64,000 nt of DNA from an uncultured Roseibium sp. (lineage in GTDB: Bacteria > Pseudomonadota > Alphaproteobacteria > Rhizobiales > Stappiaceae): NCBI RefSeq assembly GCF_963675985.1, contig NZ_OY780958.1, positions 3,038,001 to 3,102,000 on the forward strand, given 5' to 3'. Below are positions 1-7,758 of the stretch, one piece after another. The position numbers and the translations under genes are program-made. Numbering within the stretch: the stretch's first letter is position 1; each line of letters starts with the position of its first letter. The notes beneath the pieces are model-generated. The model did not search any database and was not told where the DNA came from. It was given only the letters and a program-made list of their open reading frames with translations.

Positions 1-2085
1 GGGCAGGAACACGTGCGCATAATTCGCAGTCTCGTTCAGGAACAGGTCATGGACGATGACACAGTCCATCGCTGCGAGACCGGCTGCGACATGCTTGGTG
101 TCCGGATCGGACTGGAGAATATCCTCGCCCTGGCAGTAGAGCCCCTTGAAGGACCCGTCGACGGCGGCATCCAGCATGTTGGGAATGCGCAGGCCCGGTT
201 CATCGGAGATGGTAACACCCCAGGCCTTTTCGAAGATATCGCGCACCTCCGCGCCCTTCACGTGCCGGTAGCCCGGCAGCTCGTGCGGGAACGAGCCCAT
301 ATCGCAGGAGCCCTGCACATTGTTCTGGCCGCGCAACGGGTTCACGCCGACGCCGGGCCGGCCGATGTTGCCGGTCAGCATGGCGAGGTTGGCGATGCCG
401 ATGACGGTGGTCGATCCCTGGCTGTGCTCGGTTACGCCAAGGCCGTAGTAGATTGCGCCGTTGCCGCCGGTGGCGTAAAGCCGGGCGGCCTTGCGCATCT
501 CCGAAGCAGGCACACCGGTCAGCGCTTCGACCGCCTCCGGGCTGCAGGCCGGATCGGAGACGAACTCGGCATAGTCCTGGAATTCGTCCCAGTCGCAACG
601 CTCGCGGATGAAGGCCTCGTCATAGATCCCTTCGGTGACGATCACGTGGGCCAATGCGGTGACCACCGCCACGTTGGTGCCGGGCCGCAGCGCCAGGTGA
701 TGGGCGGCGCGAATATGCGGGGACTTGACCAGATCGGTCCGGCGCGGATCGACGACGATCAGCTCGGCGCCCTGGCGCAGGCGCTTCTTCAGCCGCGATC
801 CGAAAACCGGATGGGCATCCGTCGGATTGGCACCGATGACGAGAACGACGTCCGACTGTTCGACACTGTCGAAATTCTGCGTGCCCGCCGACGTACCGAA
901 GGTCTGGCCGAGGCCGTAGCCGGTCGGCGAGTGGCAGACGCGGGCACAGGTGTCGGTGTTGTTGTTGCCGAAAACGGCGCGCGTCAGCTTCTGCACCAGA
1001 TAGGTTTCCTCATTGGTGCAGCGGGACGACGTGATGACGCCGATCGACTCCTTGCCGTGCTTTTCCTGGATGGCGCGCAGGCGGGAGGCGGCAAAGCTCA
1101 GCGCCTCGTCCCAGGAGACCTCGCGCCACGGATCGGTAACCTTGTCTCGGATCATCGGGTTCAGGATGCGGTCCTGATGATTGGCGTAGCCATAGGCGAA
1201 ACGGCCCTTGACGCAGGAGTGGCCGCGATTGGCCTCGCCGTCCTTGTAAGGCACCATGCGGACCAGTTCTTCTCCCCGCATTTCCGCCTTGAAGGAACAG
1301 CCGACTCCGCAATAGGCGCAGGTGGTCACCACCGAATGCTCCGGCTGGCCGATCTCGATCACCGACTTTTCCGTCAGCGTCGCCGTCGGGCAGGCCTGCA
1401 CGCAGGCGCCGCAGGAAACGCATTCGGAAGCAAGGAAATCCTCCGACATGCCCGGCGAGACGCGGGAGTCGAAACCGCGCCCGGAAATCGTCAGCGCGAA
1501 AGTTCCCTGCACTTCCTCGCAGGCGCGAACGCACCGCGAGCAGACGATGCATTTCGACGGGTCATAGGTGAAATAGGGGTTGGTCTCGTCCTTCGGCATC
1601 CAGCGGGCGTTTACTTCGCCCACCCCGTCGCGCGCCTTCACGTGATTGTCGCCCTCATAGCCGTAGCGCACGTCGCGCAGGCCGACGGCACCGGCCATAT
1701 CCTGCAGCTCGCAGTCGCCGTTGGCCGCACAGGTCAGGCAGTCGAGCGGGTGATCGGAGATATAAAGCTCCATCACACCCCGGCGCAGATCCTTCAGCCG
1801 GCCGGTCTGGGTGTGCACCACCATGCCGTTCTCGGCCGGTGTGGAGCAGGACGACGGCGTGCCGCGGCGCCCTTCGATTTCCACCAGACACAGGCGGCAG
1901 GACCCGAAGGCGTCGACCATATCGGTCGCACACAGTTTCGGGATCTGGATGCCCAGCTCCGCGGAGGCGCGCATGACAGAGGTGCCTTCCGGCACGGAGA
2001 CCGTAAATCCGTCGATGGTCAGGGTGACGGTCTTTTCCGACTTCGAGGCCGGCGTGCCGTAATCGGTTTCCTTGATCAGGGACAT
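1..2085 (-). CDS. fdsA: NAD-dependent formate dehydrogenase, molybdopterin alpha subunit (partial, C-terminus beyond the left edge)
   Basis: Catalytic subunit of cytoplasmic FdsABG, oxidising formate to CO2 at a bis-MGD Mo/W centre. The first 695 codons are present and open to the edge; the family is about 950 residues. Visible in order: N-terminal 2Fe-2S domain (GSCRLC near residue 65), a His-Cys 4Fe-4S region (HPLDCLTC), two 4Fe-4S motifs (CIVCSRCVRAC and CVSCGACVQAC), the catalytic-domain cluster (CAYCGVGC) and the active-site segment ARVCHSPTG. The metal ligand is Cys384, so this is not a selenocysteine enzyme. The start ATG lies 4 nt after the stop of a small ORF in the fdsG-fdsB operon. 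Maturation would need FdhD, encoded at 11422. Confidence 0.95.
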   Translation of the reverse strand, partial: MSLIKETDYGTPASKSEKTVTLTIDGFTVSVPEGTSVMRASAELGIQIPKLCATDMVDAFGSCRLCLVEIEGRRGTPSSCSTPAENGMVVHTQTGRLKDLRRGVMELYISDHPLDCLTCAANGDCELQDMAGAVGLRDVRYGYEGDNHVKARDGVGEVNARWMPKDETNPYFTYDPSKCIVCSRCVRACEEVQGTFALTISGRGFDSRVSPGMSEDFLASECVSCGACVQACPTATLTEKSVIEIGQPEHSVVTTCAYCGVGCSFKAEMRGEELVRMVPYKDGEANRGHSCVKGRFAYGYANHQDRILNPMIRDKVTDPWREVSWDEALSFAASRLRAIQEKHGKESIGVITSSRCTNEETYLVQKLTRAVFGNNNTDTCARVCHSPTGYGLGQTFGTSAGTQNFDSVEQSDVVLVIGANPTDAHPVFGSRLKKRLRQGAELIVVDPRRTDLVKSPHIRAAHHLALRPGTNVAVVTALAHVIVTEGIYDEAFIRERCDWDEFQDYAEFVSDPACSPEAVEALTGVPASEMRKAARLYATGGNGAIYYGLGVTEHSQGSTTVIGIANLAMLTGNIGRPGVGVNPLRGQNNVQGSCDMGSFPHELPGYRHVKGAEVRDIFEKAWGVTISDEPGLRIPNMLDAAVDGSFKGLYCQGEDILQSDPDTKHVAAGLAAMDCVIVHDLFLNETANYAHVFLP

Positions 2086-2089
2086 GATG

Positions 2090-2338
2090 CTACTCCGTCC
2101 ATTGCCAGTCGGCGAGCCTCTCGCGGGCCATGCGACATGTGTGTTCAACGACTTCAAATGGAATGTCTTGTTCAAACGCTGTGAAGGTCACGTTGCGGTC
2201 CAGGTCATGACGGAAAACCTCACAAACAAGAACTCGCTTGGCGCCATTTTCTCGATACGCTTCAACCCCGAGACCGTCTCGTTCGCCCACTTCGCTCGCG
2301 ACCTGGAATGAGTAGGTTCGGCCACCAACTTCCATCAT
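2090..2338 (-). CDS. Small hypothetical protein between fdsB and fdsA (82 aa)
   Basis: I do not recognise a family. The ORF begins with two consecutive ATG codons immediately after the fdsB stop (no intergenic base) and ends 4 nt before the fdsA start, so it fits a translationally coupled gene inside the fds operon. The product is 82 residues, polar and acidic/basic mixed, with no signal peptide or membrane segment and a single pair of cysteines too far apart for an obvious metal site. Size recalls the small FdsD accessory protein, but the position differs (FdsD genes normally follow fdsA or fdhD) and I see no clear similarity. A role in assembly of the complex is only inference. Confidence 0.65.
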   Translation of the reverse strand: MMEVGGRTYSFQVASEVGERDGLGVEAYRENGAKRVLVCEVFRHDLDRNVTFTAFEQDIPFEVVEHTCRMARERLADWQWTE

Positions 2339-3895
2339 CTACTCCGCCGCTTCGGCTAAAGGGGTGCGGTTGAAATCTTCCGGGAAATGGGTGAGTGCGC
2401 TCATCACCGGATAGGGCGTGAAGCCGCCCAGCGCGCAAAGCGACCCGAATTTCATGGTGTCGCAAAGGCTGGTCAGCAGGGCGATCTGCTCTTCCGGCCG
2501 GTCGCCTTTCGCGATCTTGTCGACCACCTCGACGCCACGGGTCGAGCCGATCCGGCACGGCGTGCACTTGCCGCAGCTTTCCACCGCGCAGAACTCCATC
2601 GCGAACCGCGCCTGTTTCAGCATGTCGGCTGTATCGTCGAACACAACAACGCCCGCGTGGCCGATCAGCCCGTCCCGCGCAGCAAAAGCTTCGTAGTCGA
2701 ACGGGGTGTCGAACAGATCAACGGGGAAATAGGCGCCAAGCGGACCGCCGACCTGCACCGCCTTCACCGGCCGGCCGGACATGGTGCCCCCGCCGATGTC
2801 GTTGACCAGTTCGCCCAGGGTGAGGCCGAAGGGCGTTTCGTAAAGGCCCGGATATTTGATGTTGCCGGCAAGCTGGATCGGCATTGTGCCGTGGGAGCGG
2901 CCGACGCCGTAGTCCCGGTAGAAGGCCGCGCCCCGGTCCAGGATCACCGGCACGGAGGCGAGCGACAGCACGTTGTTGACCACGGTCGGGCGGCCGAACA
3001 GGCCTTCGAGTGCGGGCAGCGGCGGCTTGGCGCGGACAAGGCCACGCTTGCCTTCCAGGCTGTTGAGCAGCGAGGTCTCCTCGCCGCAGACATAGGCCCC
3101 GGCGCCGACACGGACTTCCATGTCGAAGGCATGATCCGACCCAAGCACGGAAGCGCCGAGCACGCCGGCCTTGCGGGCGATATCAATCGCCGACCGCATG
3201 GTCTCGATCGCATGCGGATATTCGGAGCGGGTGTAGATGTAGCCCCTGGTCGCGCCGGTGGCGAGGCCTGCAATCGCCATACCCTCGATCAGCACGAAGG
3301 GGTCGCCCTCCATGATCATCCGGTCGGCGAAGGTGCCGCTGTCGCCTTCGTCGGCGTTACAGACGATGTACTTCTGCCCACCTGCAGCCTTCAGCACCGT
3401 GTTCCACTTGATACCGGTCGGGAAGCCCGCTCCGCCGCGACCGCGCAGGCCGCTGTCGGTGACTTGCGCAACGATCTCCTCTGCCGTCATCGCGACGGCC
3501 TTTTCCAGGCCCTTCAGGCCTTCGTACCTGCGATAGTCTTCAAGCGACAGGGGATCGGTCACGCCACAGCGGGCGAAGGTGAGCCGGGTCTGGCCTTTCA
3601 GGAACGGAATTTCCTTCGTCAGGCCTTGGGCCAACGGATGATCTCCGCCCTCCAGGAAACCGGCATCGAACAGGCCGGGAACGTCCTTTGCAGTGACAGG
3701 GCCGTAAGCCACCCGGCCTTCGGCCGTCGTGACTTCCACCATCGGCTCCAGCCAGTGCATGCCGCGCGAACCGTTGCGGATAATCTGAGCGTCGATGCCT
3801 CGAGAGACAAGTTCGGCGGCAATGGAGGTTGCCACCTTGTCGGCACCGACGCTCAGGGCTGCGGCATCGCAGGGGATGTAAATCTTGTGGGTCAT
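2339..3895 (-). CDS. fdsB: NAD-dependent formate dehydrogenase beta subunit (NuoF-like)
   Basis: Diaphorase subunit that passes electrons from the FdsA Fe-S chain via FMN to NAD+. It has an N-terminal thioredoxin-like region (about residues 1-120), an FMN/NADH domain with LRGRGGAGFPTG and GAGAYVCGEETSLL, and a C-terminal 4Fe-4S motif ESCGKCTPCR. Length (518 aa) fits FdsB. I use the ATG at 3895 (product begins MTHKIYIP), which overlaps the fdsG stop by one base (TGATG); the frame extends further upstream to 4000, but that part would lie inside fdsG and is not needed. Confidence 0.95.
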   Translation of the reverse strand: MTHKIYIPCDAAALSVGADKVATSIAAELVSRGIDAQIIRNGSRGMHWLEPMVEVTTAEGRVAYGPVTAKDVPGLFDAGFLEGGDHPLAQGLTKEIPFLKGQTRLTFARCGVTDPLSLEDYRRYEGLKGLEKAVAMTAEEIVAQVTDSGLRGRGGAGFPTGIKWNTVLKAAGGQKYIVCNADEGDSGTFADRMIMEGDPFVLIEGMAIAGLATGATRGYIYTRSEYPHAIETMRSAIDIARKAGVLGASVLGSDHAFDMEVRVGAGAYVCGEETSLLNSLEGKRGLVRAKPPLPALEGLFGRPTVVNNVLSLASVPVILDRGAAFYRDYGVGRSHGTMPIQLAGNIKYPGLYETPFGLTLGELVNDIGGGTMSGRPVKAVQVGGPLGAYFPVDLFDTPFDYEAFAARDGLIGHAGVVVFDDTADMLKQARFAMEFCAVESCGKCTPCRIGSTRGVEVVDKIAKGDRPEEQIALLTSLCDTMKFGSLCALGGFTPYPVMSALTHFPEDFNRTPLAEAAE

Positions 3896-4371
3896 CAGGA
3901 GGCCTCCGCCACCATGTCGCGGACCGTGTCGAGATCGAGCCGGCCATGGAGATCGCCATCCATCAGCGCCGCCGGGGCGCAGGAGCAAAGGCCGAGACAA
4001 TAGACCGGCTCCAGCGTCACCTTGCCGTCCGGCGTGGTCTGGTGCCAGTCGATGCCGAGGGCTGCCCGGATGCCGTCGGCCAGCGCTTCGCCGCCCACGG
4101 ACTGGCAGGCCTCAGCGCGACAGACCTTCAGAGTGTGACGACCGGCAGGTTCTTCCCGGAAATCATGATAGAAACTTCTGACTCCATGCACCTCGGCGCG
4201 GCTCAGGTTCAGCTTGTCGGCAATTTCGCGGATCGCGATTTCCGGAACACAGCCGAACTCCTCCTGTACCGCATGCAGGATCGGCAACAGCGGTCCTTCC
4301 AGGTCCGAATGCATGCCGACAATCCGGCCGATCCGTTCCGCAAGCTCCTCATCAGGCAGACCCATTGGCAT
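3895..4371 (-). CDS. fdsG: NAD-dependent formate dehydrogenase gamma subunit (NuoE-like)
   Basis: Carries the 2Fe-2S cluster of the FdsBG diaphorase module. The 158-aa product has an N-terminal helical part and a thioredoxin-like fold with the four cluster cysteines visible as VCRAEAC and LGLCSC, the NuoE/HoxE arrangement. It is the first gene of the fdsG-fdsB-ORF-fdsA operon and lies 94 bp after a LysR regulator gene on the same strand, which is the likely controller. Confidence 0.93.
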   Translation of the reverse strand: MPMGLPDEELAERIGRIVGMHSDLEGPLLPILHAVQEEFGCVPEIAIREIADKLNLSRAEVHGVRSFYHDFREEPAGRHTLKVCRAEACQSVGGEALADGIRAALGIDWHQTTPDGKVTLEPVYCLGLCSCAPAALMDGDLHGRLDLDTVRDMVAEAS

Positions 4372-4448
4372 GCGTTTTTCTCCTCCCGTCTCTCTCAGGC
4401 GGAAAAAATGCAGTTATTTGCAGGATAAGATCAATAAAGCCGTTTCGT

Positions 4449-4462
4449 TGTGCGATTGCACA
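4449..4462. promoter_or_regulatory. Small inverted repeat between lysR and fdsG
   Basis: TGTGC-N4-GCACA sits between the LysR stop and fdsG. It could be part of a LysR-type binding site for the fds promoter or a weak hairpin after lysR. The arms are only 5 bp, so the call is tentative. Confidence 0.25.
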
Positions 4463-4465
4463 TTT

Positions 4466-5365
4466 CTATCGAGCAGGCAGCGGTTCGGTGGAAATCCGCC
4501 GTGCCAGTGCGAGCAGCGCTTCAATCACCGGCGTATGCGGCTCCCGGTGCGCCGCGACGAGACCGACCACAGGGGGCGCCTCCGGCCCGGTGATGGGGAT
4601 CGAGCGGACCGTCTGGCCGGCACCGAAGGTCTCCACCAGCTTTTCCGGCATGACGCTCACCCAATTGCCGGTCAGCACGTGGGAAAACAGGCTGATCATG
4701 GAATCGGATTCCAGCGTCGGCCGCACTTCCGCGCCCGCACTTGTCAAATAGCTGTCGATAATACGCCGGTTCTGCATGTCGGGGGTGAGAAGGCAGAGCG
4801 GCAGGGCGCTCACCTCCTTCCAGGTGATGCTTTCGCGGCCCTCGAACAACCGGTCGTCGCCCCCCACCAGACAGTAGCGCTCCCGGTAGAGCGGCACGCT
4901 GGCGACCTTGCCGAGCGGCTCGTGATCCAGATAGGTGATGCCAACCTCGATCTCGAGATTTTCCAGAAGCGACAGGATCTGGTTCGATGTCCTGGAGGAG
5001 ACCGACAGGGTGACGTTCGGATTTTCGTCGTAAAAGGGCGTGGTCAGATCGCGCACCATGGTCAGCGCGGTCGGAATGACGGCGATGCGGATATGGCCGG
5101 TCAGACCCAGCCGGACGGCTCGCATTTCCTCGCGCATGGATCGCGCGTCGCCGACGATCCGCCGCGCCCAGTCCAGCACTCGTTCGCCTTCCGCGGTCAG
5201 CCCCTGAAAGCGCGATCCGCGCCGGACCAGCATGACGCCAAGCTGATCCTCAAGCTGCTTCACCGCGGCGGAGAGCGTCGGCTGGGTCACATTGCAGACC
5301 TCCGCCGCCCGGCCGAAATGCTGCTCCCGCGCCAGAGCGATGAACATTTCCAGCTTGTCGATCAT
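4466..5365 (-). CDS. LysR-family transcriptional regulator, probable regulator of fds
   Basis: Typical LTTR of 299 aa: winged helix-turn-helix in residues 1-60 (FGRAAEVCNVTQPTLSAAVK), linker helix, and a periplasmic-binding-like effector domain from about residue 90. It reads in the same direction as fdsG and lies directly upstream of it. LysR genes next to fds operons are commonly their activators (family knowledge); control of fdsGBA here is inference from position. The effector is not visible from the sequence. Confidence 0.9.
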   Translation of the reverse strand: MIDKLEMFIALAREQHFGRAAEVCNVTQPTLSAAVKQLEDQLGVMLVRRGSRFQGLTAEGERVLDWARRIVGDARSMREEMRAVRLGLTGHIRIAVIPTALTMVRDLTTPFYDENPNVTLSVSSRTSNQILSLLENLEIEVGITYLDHEPLGKVASVPLYRERYCLVGGDDRLFEGRESITWKEVSALPLCLLTPDMQNRRIIDSYLTSAGAEVRPTLESDSMISLFSHVLTGNWVSVMPEKLVETFGAGQTVRSIPITGPEAPPVVGLVAAHREPHTPVIEALLALARRISTEPLPAR

Positions 5366-5404
5366 GAGGCACTCCGGAATCAGCTCGCTTATTCATAAAT
5401 GCAA

Positions 5405-5430
5405 ACCGGCGGCTTGCGAAAGCCGCCGGT
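5405..5430 (-). terminator. Rho-independent terminator after the MFS transporter gene
   Basis: Perfect 11-bp stem (ACCGGCGGCTT / AAGCCGCCGGT) with a 4-nt loop. Read on the minus strand it follows the transporter stop at 5463 and is followed by TTTGCATTT. Confidence 0.75.
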
Positions 5431-5462
5431 CCGTTTCTTCTTGTTCCGAATTCGACCCTGTG

Positions 5463-7172
5463 TCAGGCCTTTACGGCTTCCGGAACCTCGTCCATGTGGT
5501 GCTTTTCATGCACCGGGCGGACCATGAAGTTGGCGATCAGCGCGATCACCAGCAACCCGGCCATGGCGTACATGGTGGTGTTGTAGAGGCTTGGCGTCGG
5601 ATCGACCGTGCCCGCGGGCGCGATCTCCATCAGTTGGGCGATGGTCACCGTCTTGGCCGCCACCAGCTGGTCGAGCTGGTCGAGACCGGCGCCGAACTTC
5701 TGGGTGAAGGCGGCCGGGTCGACCTTGGCAGCCAGATCCTTGATCGAGTTGTGCACCGACATGTTGCGCAGCTGGGTGATGGCAAGCGGGCCAAGCACAC
5801 CGGCCGTGCTCCACGCCGTCAGCAGACGACCATGGATACCGCCGACATATTTGGTGCCGAAGATATCGGCCAGATACGCCGGGATGGTGGCGAAACCGCC
5901 GCCGTACATGGTGAAGATGATCATGGTCGCGGCATAGAACATGATCAGCCACGTCACCGCCGGATTCACACTCACCTGCTGGGCCGCAAACGGGATCGAC
6001 AGGTAGAGGGCGATACCGAGGATGAAGAAGCAGTAGTAGGTGTTCTTGCGGCCGATATAGTCCGACATGGACGCCCAGAAGAAGCGGCCGACCATGTTGA
6101 ACACCGAGATCATGAACACATAGGTCGCGGCAAAGGCGGAGTTCACGATCAGCGGCAGGGTCGTGCCGAAGATCTCCGTCATCATGGTCTTGGCGACGCC
6201 GATCACGCCGATGCCGGCGGTCACGTTGAAGCAGAGCACGATCCACAGCAGGTAGAACTGCGGCGTCTTCAGGGCCTGGTCGATGTGAACATGATTGTCC
6301 GTGATCATCTTGCGCGAGGCGGCATCCGCCGTCGGCGGGGTCCAGCCGGCCGGCAGCCAGCCTTCGCGCGGGACACGGTAGGAGAACGACGCGATCACCA
6401 TCACGATGAAATAGGCGATGCCGAGCGTGAAGAACGTGCCGGCCGCGCCGGTGTTGCCGGTGCCGACCACATAGACGCCTTCCTGCAGCGGGACCGGAGC
6501 GGCCGCCACCTGCTTGGCGCCTGCAATAACCACCTCAACGAGCTGGCCGTTGACCTCGGCCATGCGCTTGCCGCCTTCGGTGACCAGGTTCACGGCACTT
6601 TCCGCGCCCAGGAACTGCGGCGCCTTGTAGAACAGGCCGAGCAGGTATTCCTTGATCGGCGTTGCGATCATCGCGCCGCCGCCGAAGCCCATGATCGCCA
6701 TGCCCGTCGCCATGCCGCGCCGGTCCGGGAACCAGCGGATCAGGGTGGACACGGGGGAAACGTAGCCGAGGCCCAGACCGCAGCCCCCGATCACCCCGTA
6801 GCCGAGGTAAACCAGCCAGAGCTGATGGGTCATGATGCCGAAGCCGCCGATGATGAAGCCGCCGCCCCAGCAAAGAGCTGCCACCACACCGACCATGCGC
6901 GGACCGACTTCTTCCAGCCACTTGCCGCCGAAGGCCGCGGCAAGGCCGAGGAAGACGATGGCGACGGAGAAGATCCAGACGACGGACGACAGGGTCCAGT
7001 CGCCGGACGATGCGGCCACGACGCCGAACTGCTTGGTCAGCGCCGGGTTGAAGATGCTCCATGCGTAGACGGAGCCGATACAAAGGTGAATGGCTATGGA
7101 TGCTGGCGGAACCTTCCAGCGGTTGAAACCGTCCTCAGCGACGATGTGTTCCTTTTTCAGCCGATCAAACAT
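5463..7172 (-). CDS. MFS transporter of the oxalate/formate antiporter (OFA) family
   Basis: Inner-membrane carrier of 569 aa with 12 or more hydrophobic segments. The N-terminal region has the OFA-type pattern (SVYAWSIFNPAL, then the MFS loop RWFPDRRGMATGMA). It is longer than OxlT (about 418 aa) because of extended loops in the middle (about residues 180-300) and near residue 500. Substrate assignment to oxalate, formate or another small carboxylate rests on family and on the neighbouring formate dehydrogenase genes. Its upstream region carries a sigma-54 promoter and tandem enhancer-like repeats, so expression is probably switched on by the adjacent two-component system. Confidence 0.88.
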   Translation of the reverse strand: MFDRLKKEHIVAEDGFNRWKVPPASIAIHLCIGSVYAWSIFNPALTKQFGVVAASSGDWTLSSVVWIFSVAIVFLGLAAAFGGKWLEEVGPRMVGVVAALCWGGGFIIGGFGIMTHQLWLVYLGYGVIGGCGLGLGYVSPVSTLIRWFPDRRGMATGMAIMGFGGGAMIATPIKEYLLGLFYKAPQFLGAESAVNLVTEGGKRMAEVNGQLVEVVIAGAKQVAAAPVPLQEGVYVVGTGNTGAAGTFFTLGIAYFIVMVIASFSYRVPREGWLPAGWTPPTADAASRKMITDNHVHIDQALKTPQFYLLWIVLCFNVTAGIGVIGVAKTMMTEIFGTTLPLIVNSAFAATYVFMISVFNMVGRFFWASMSDYIGRKNTYYCFFILGIALYLSIPFAAQQVSVNPAVTWLIMFYAATMIIFTMYGGGFATIPAYLADIFGTKYVGGIHGRLLTAWSTAGVLGPLAITQLRNMSVHNSIKDLAAKVDPAAFTQKFGAGLDQLDQLVAAKTVTIAQLMEIAPAGTVDPTPSLYNTTMYAMAGLLVIALIANFMVRPVHEKHHMDEVPEAVKA

Positions 7173-7357
7173 GCACTCTTTATCCTCCCATGCACGGTTT
7201 GTCGGGCATTTGTCCGGACGGACGACGCGCCTGAGCGCAAGACCTCTCCCCCGGCGGCGGCTTTTGATCAGCCCCGATGCCCCCGCTGTCCGGCTGATGC
7301 GTCCCGCAGACCTCCTCGTCTGCCGGATCGCGCTTTTCCGGACAACGCCGCTTTATG

Positions 7358-7373
7358 AGCAAGATCGACGCCA
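7358..7373 (-). promoter_or_regulatory. Sigma-54 (-24/-12) promoter of the OFA transporter gene
   Basis: On the minus strand the sequence is TGGCGTCGATCTTGCT. It matches the RpoN consensus TGGCACG-N4-TTGCW in the invariant TGGC and TTGC blocks with exact spacing. Predicted transcription starts near 7346, giving a leader of roughly 175 nt before the ATG at 7172. Confidence 0.75.
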
Positions 7374-7426
7374 AACGGAATTTCTCTTAACTTTCAATTC
7401 ATTATGTTTTACTTGCCGGACCCGAG

Positions 7427-7482
7427 GGACATTTCGTCCACACATGCATGCAATCCGGCGCGGATGGGTGGACATTTTGTCC
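7427..7482. promoter_or_regulatory. Pair of enhancer-like inverted repeats (candidate upstream activator sites)
   Basis: GGACATTTCGTCC at 7427-7439 and GGACATTTTGTCC at 7470-7482 share the pattern GGACA-TTT-(T/C)GTCC. Their centres are 43 bp apart, about four helical turns, and lie about 87 and 130 bp upstream of the predicted sigma-54 start. This is the usual position for NtrC-type activator sites; the likely protein is the regulator encoded at 9800-11188. Confidence 0.65.
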
Positions 7483-7524
7483 TGACAAACTCATTGAAAC
7501 AGAAAAACGCTTCCCCTTGTTCCC

Positions 7525-7672
7525 TTCTCCCCCCTTGAGGGGGAGATGTCACCATAGGTGACAGAGGGGGGAACGGCGGGTGCCTCAGATCCCGTCGCAG
7601 CGATATGCCGATAGGCTCAACACCCCCCTCTGTCCGCTAATGCGGACATCTCCCCCTCAAGGGGGGAGAAAG
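7525..7672. repeat. Inverted pair of about 50-bp palindromic repeat elements
   Basis: Two copies of the same element face each other, 7525-7573 and 7619-7672. Each has a CTCCCCC-CTTGAGG-type end, then GATGTC, a short hairpin (GTCACC/GGTGAC in one, TGTCCGC/GCGGACA in the other) and CAGAGGGGGG. The hairpin bases differ between copies but pairing is kept, as in REP/BIME-like interspersed repeats. The pair follows the histidine kinase gene. Confidence 0.7.
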
Positions 7673-7758
7673 GAGCAAGAGGCATGGCTGTGCCTACCCG
7701 TCTTTCCGGATCTCGCGATGGCGCTGACGCGCCACGCGGTCTGGAATGGCCCCCCCCC

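Larger units (their letters stand above)
7173..7758. other. 586-bp gene-free region with transporter control elements and a palindromic repeat pair
   Basis: No credible coding sequence. From left to right on the plus strand it holds the transporter 5' leader (about 175 nt), a sigma-54 promoter (7358-7373), two phased inverted repeats (7427-7439 and 7470-7482) and an inverted pair of hairpin repeats (7525-7672) just beyond the stop of the histidine kinase gene. Confidence 0.8.

Noticed and set aside
13..2184. 723-codon open frame on the plus strand
   Set aside because: Antisense to fdsA, whose Fe-S and active-site motifs are clear; the plus-strand product has no recognisable domain and reflects high GC at third codon positions.
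4372..4465. Molybdenum-cofactor riboswitch upstream of fdsG
   Set aside because: The 94-bp gap is too short and shows only one small inverted repeat, not the multi-helix Moco element.
5292..7358. 688-codon plus-strand frame
   Set aside because: Opposite the MFS transporter; the translation is His/Arg/Asp-rich with no domain, typical of an antisense shadow.
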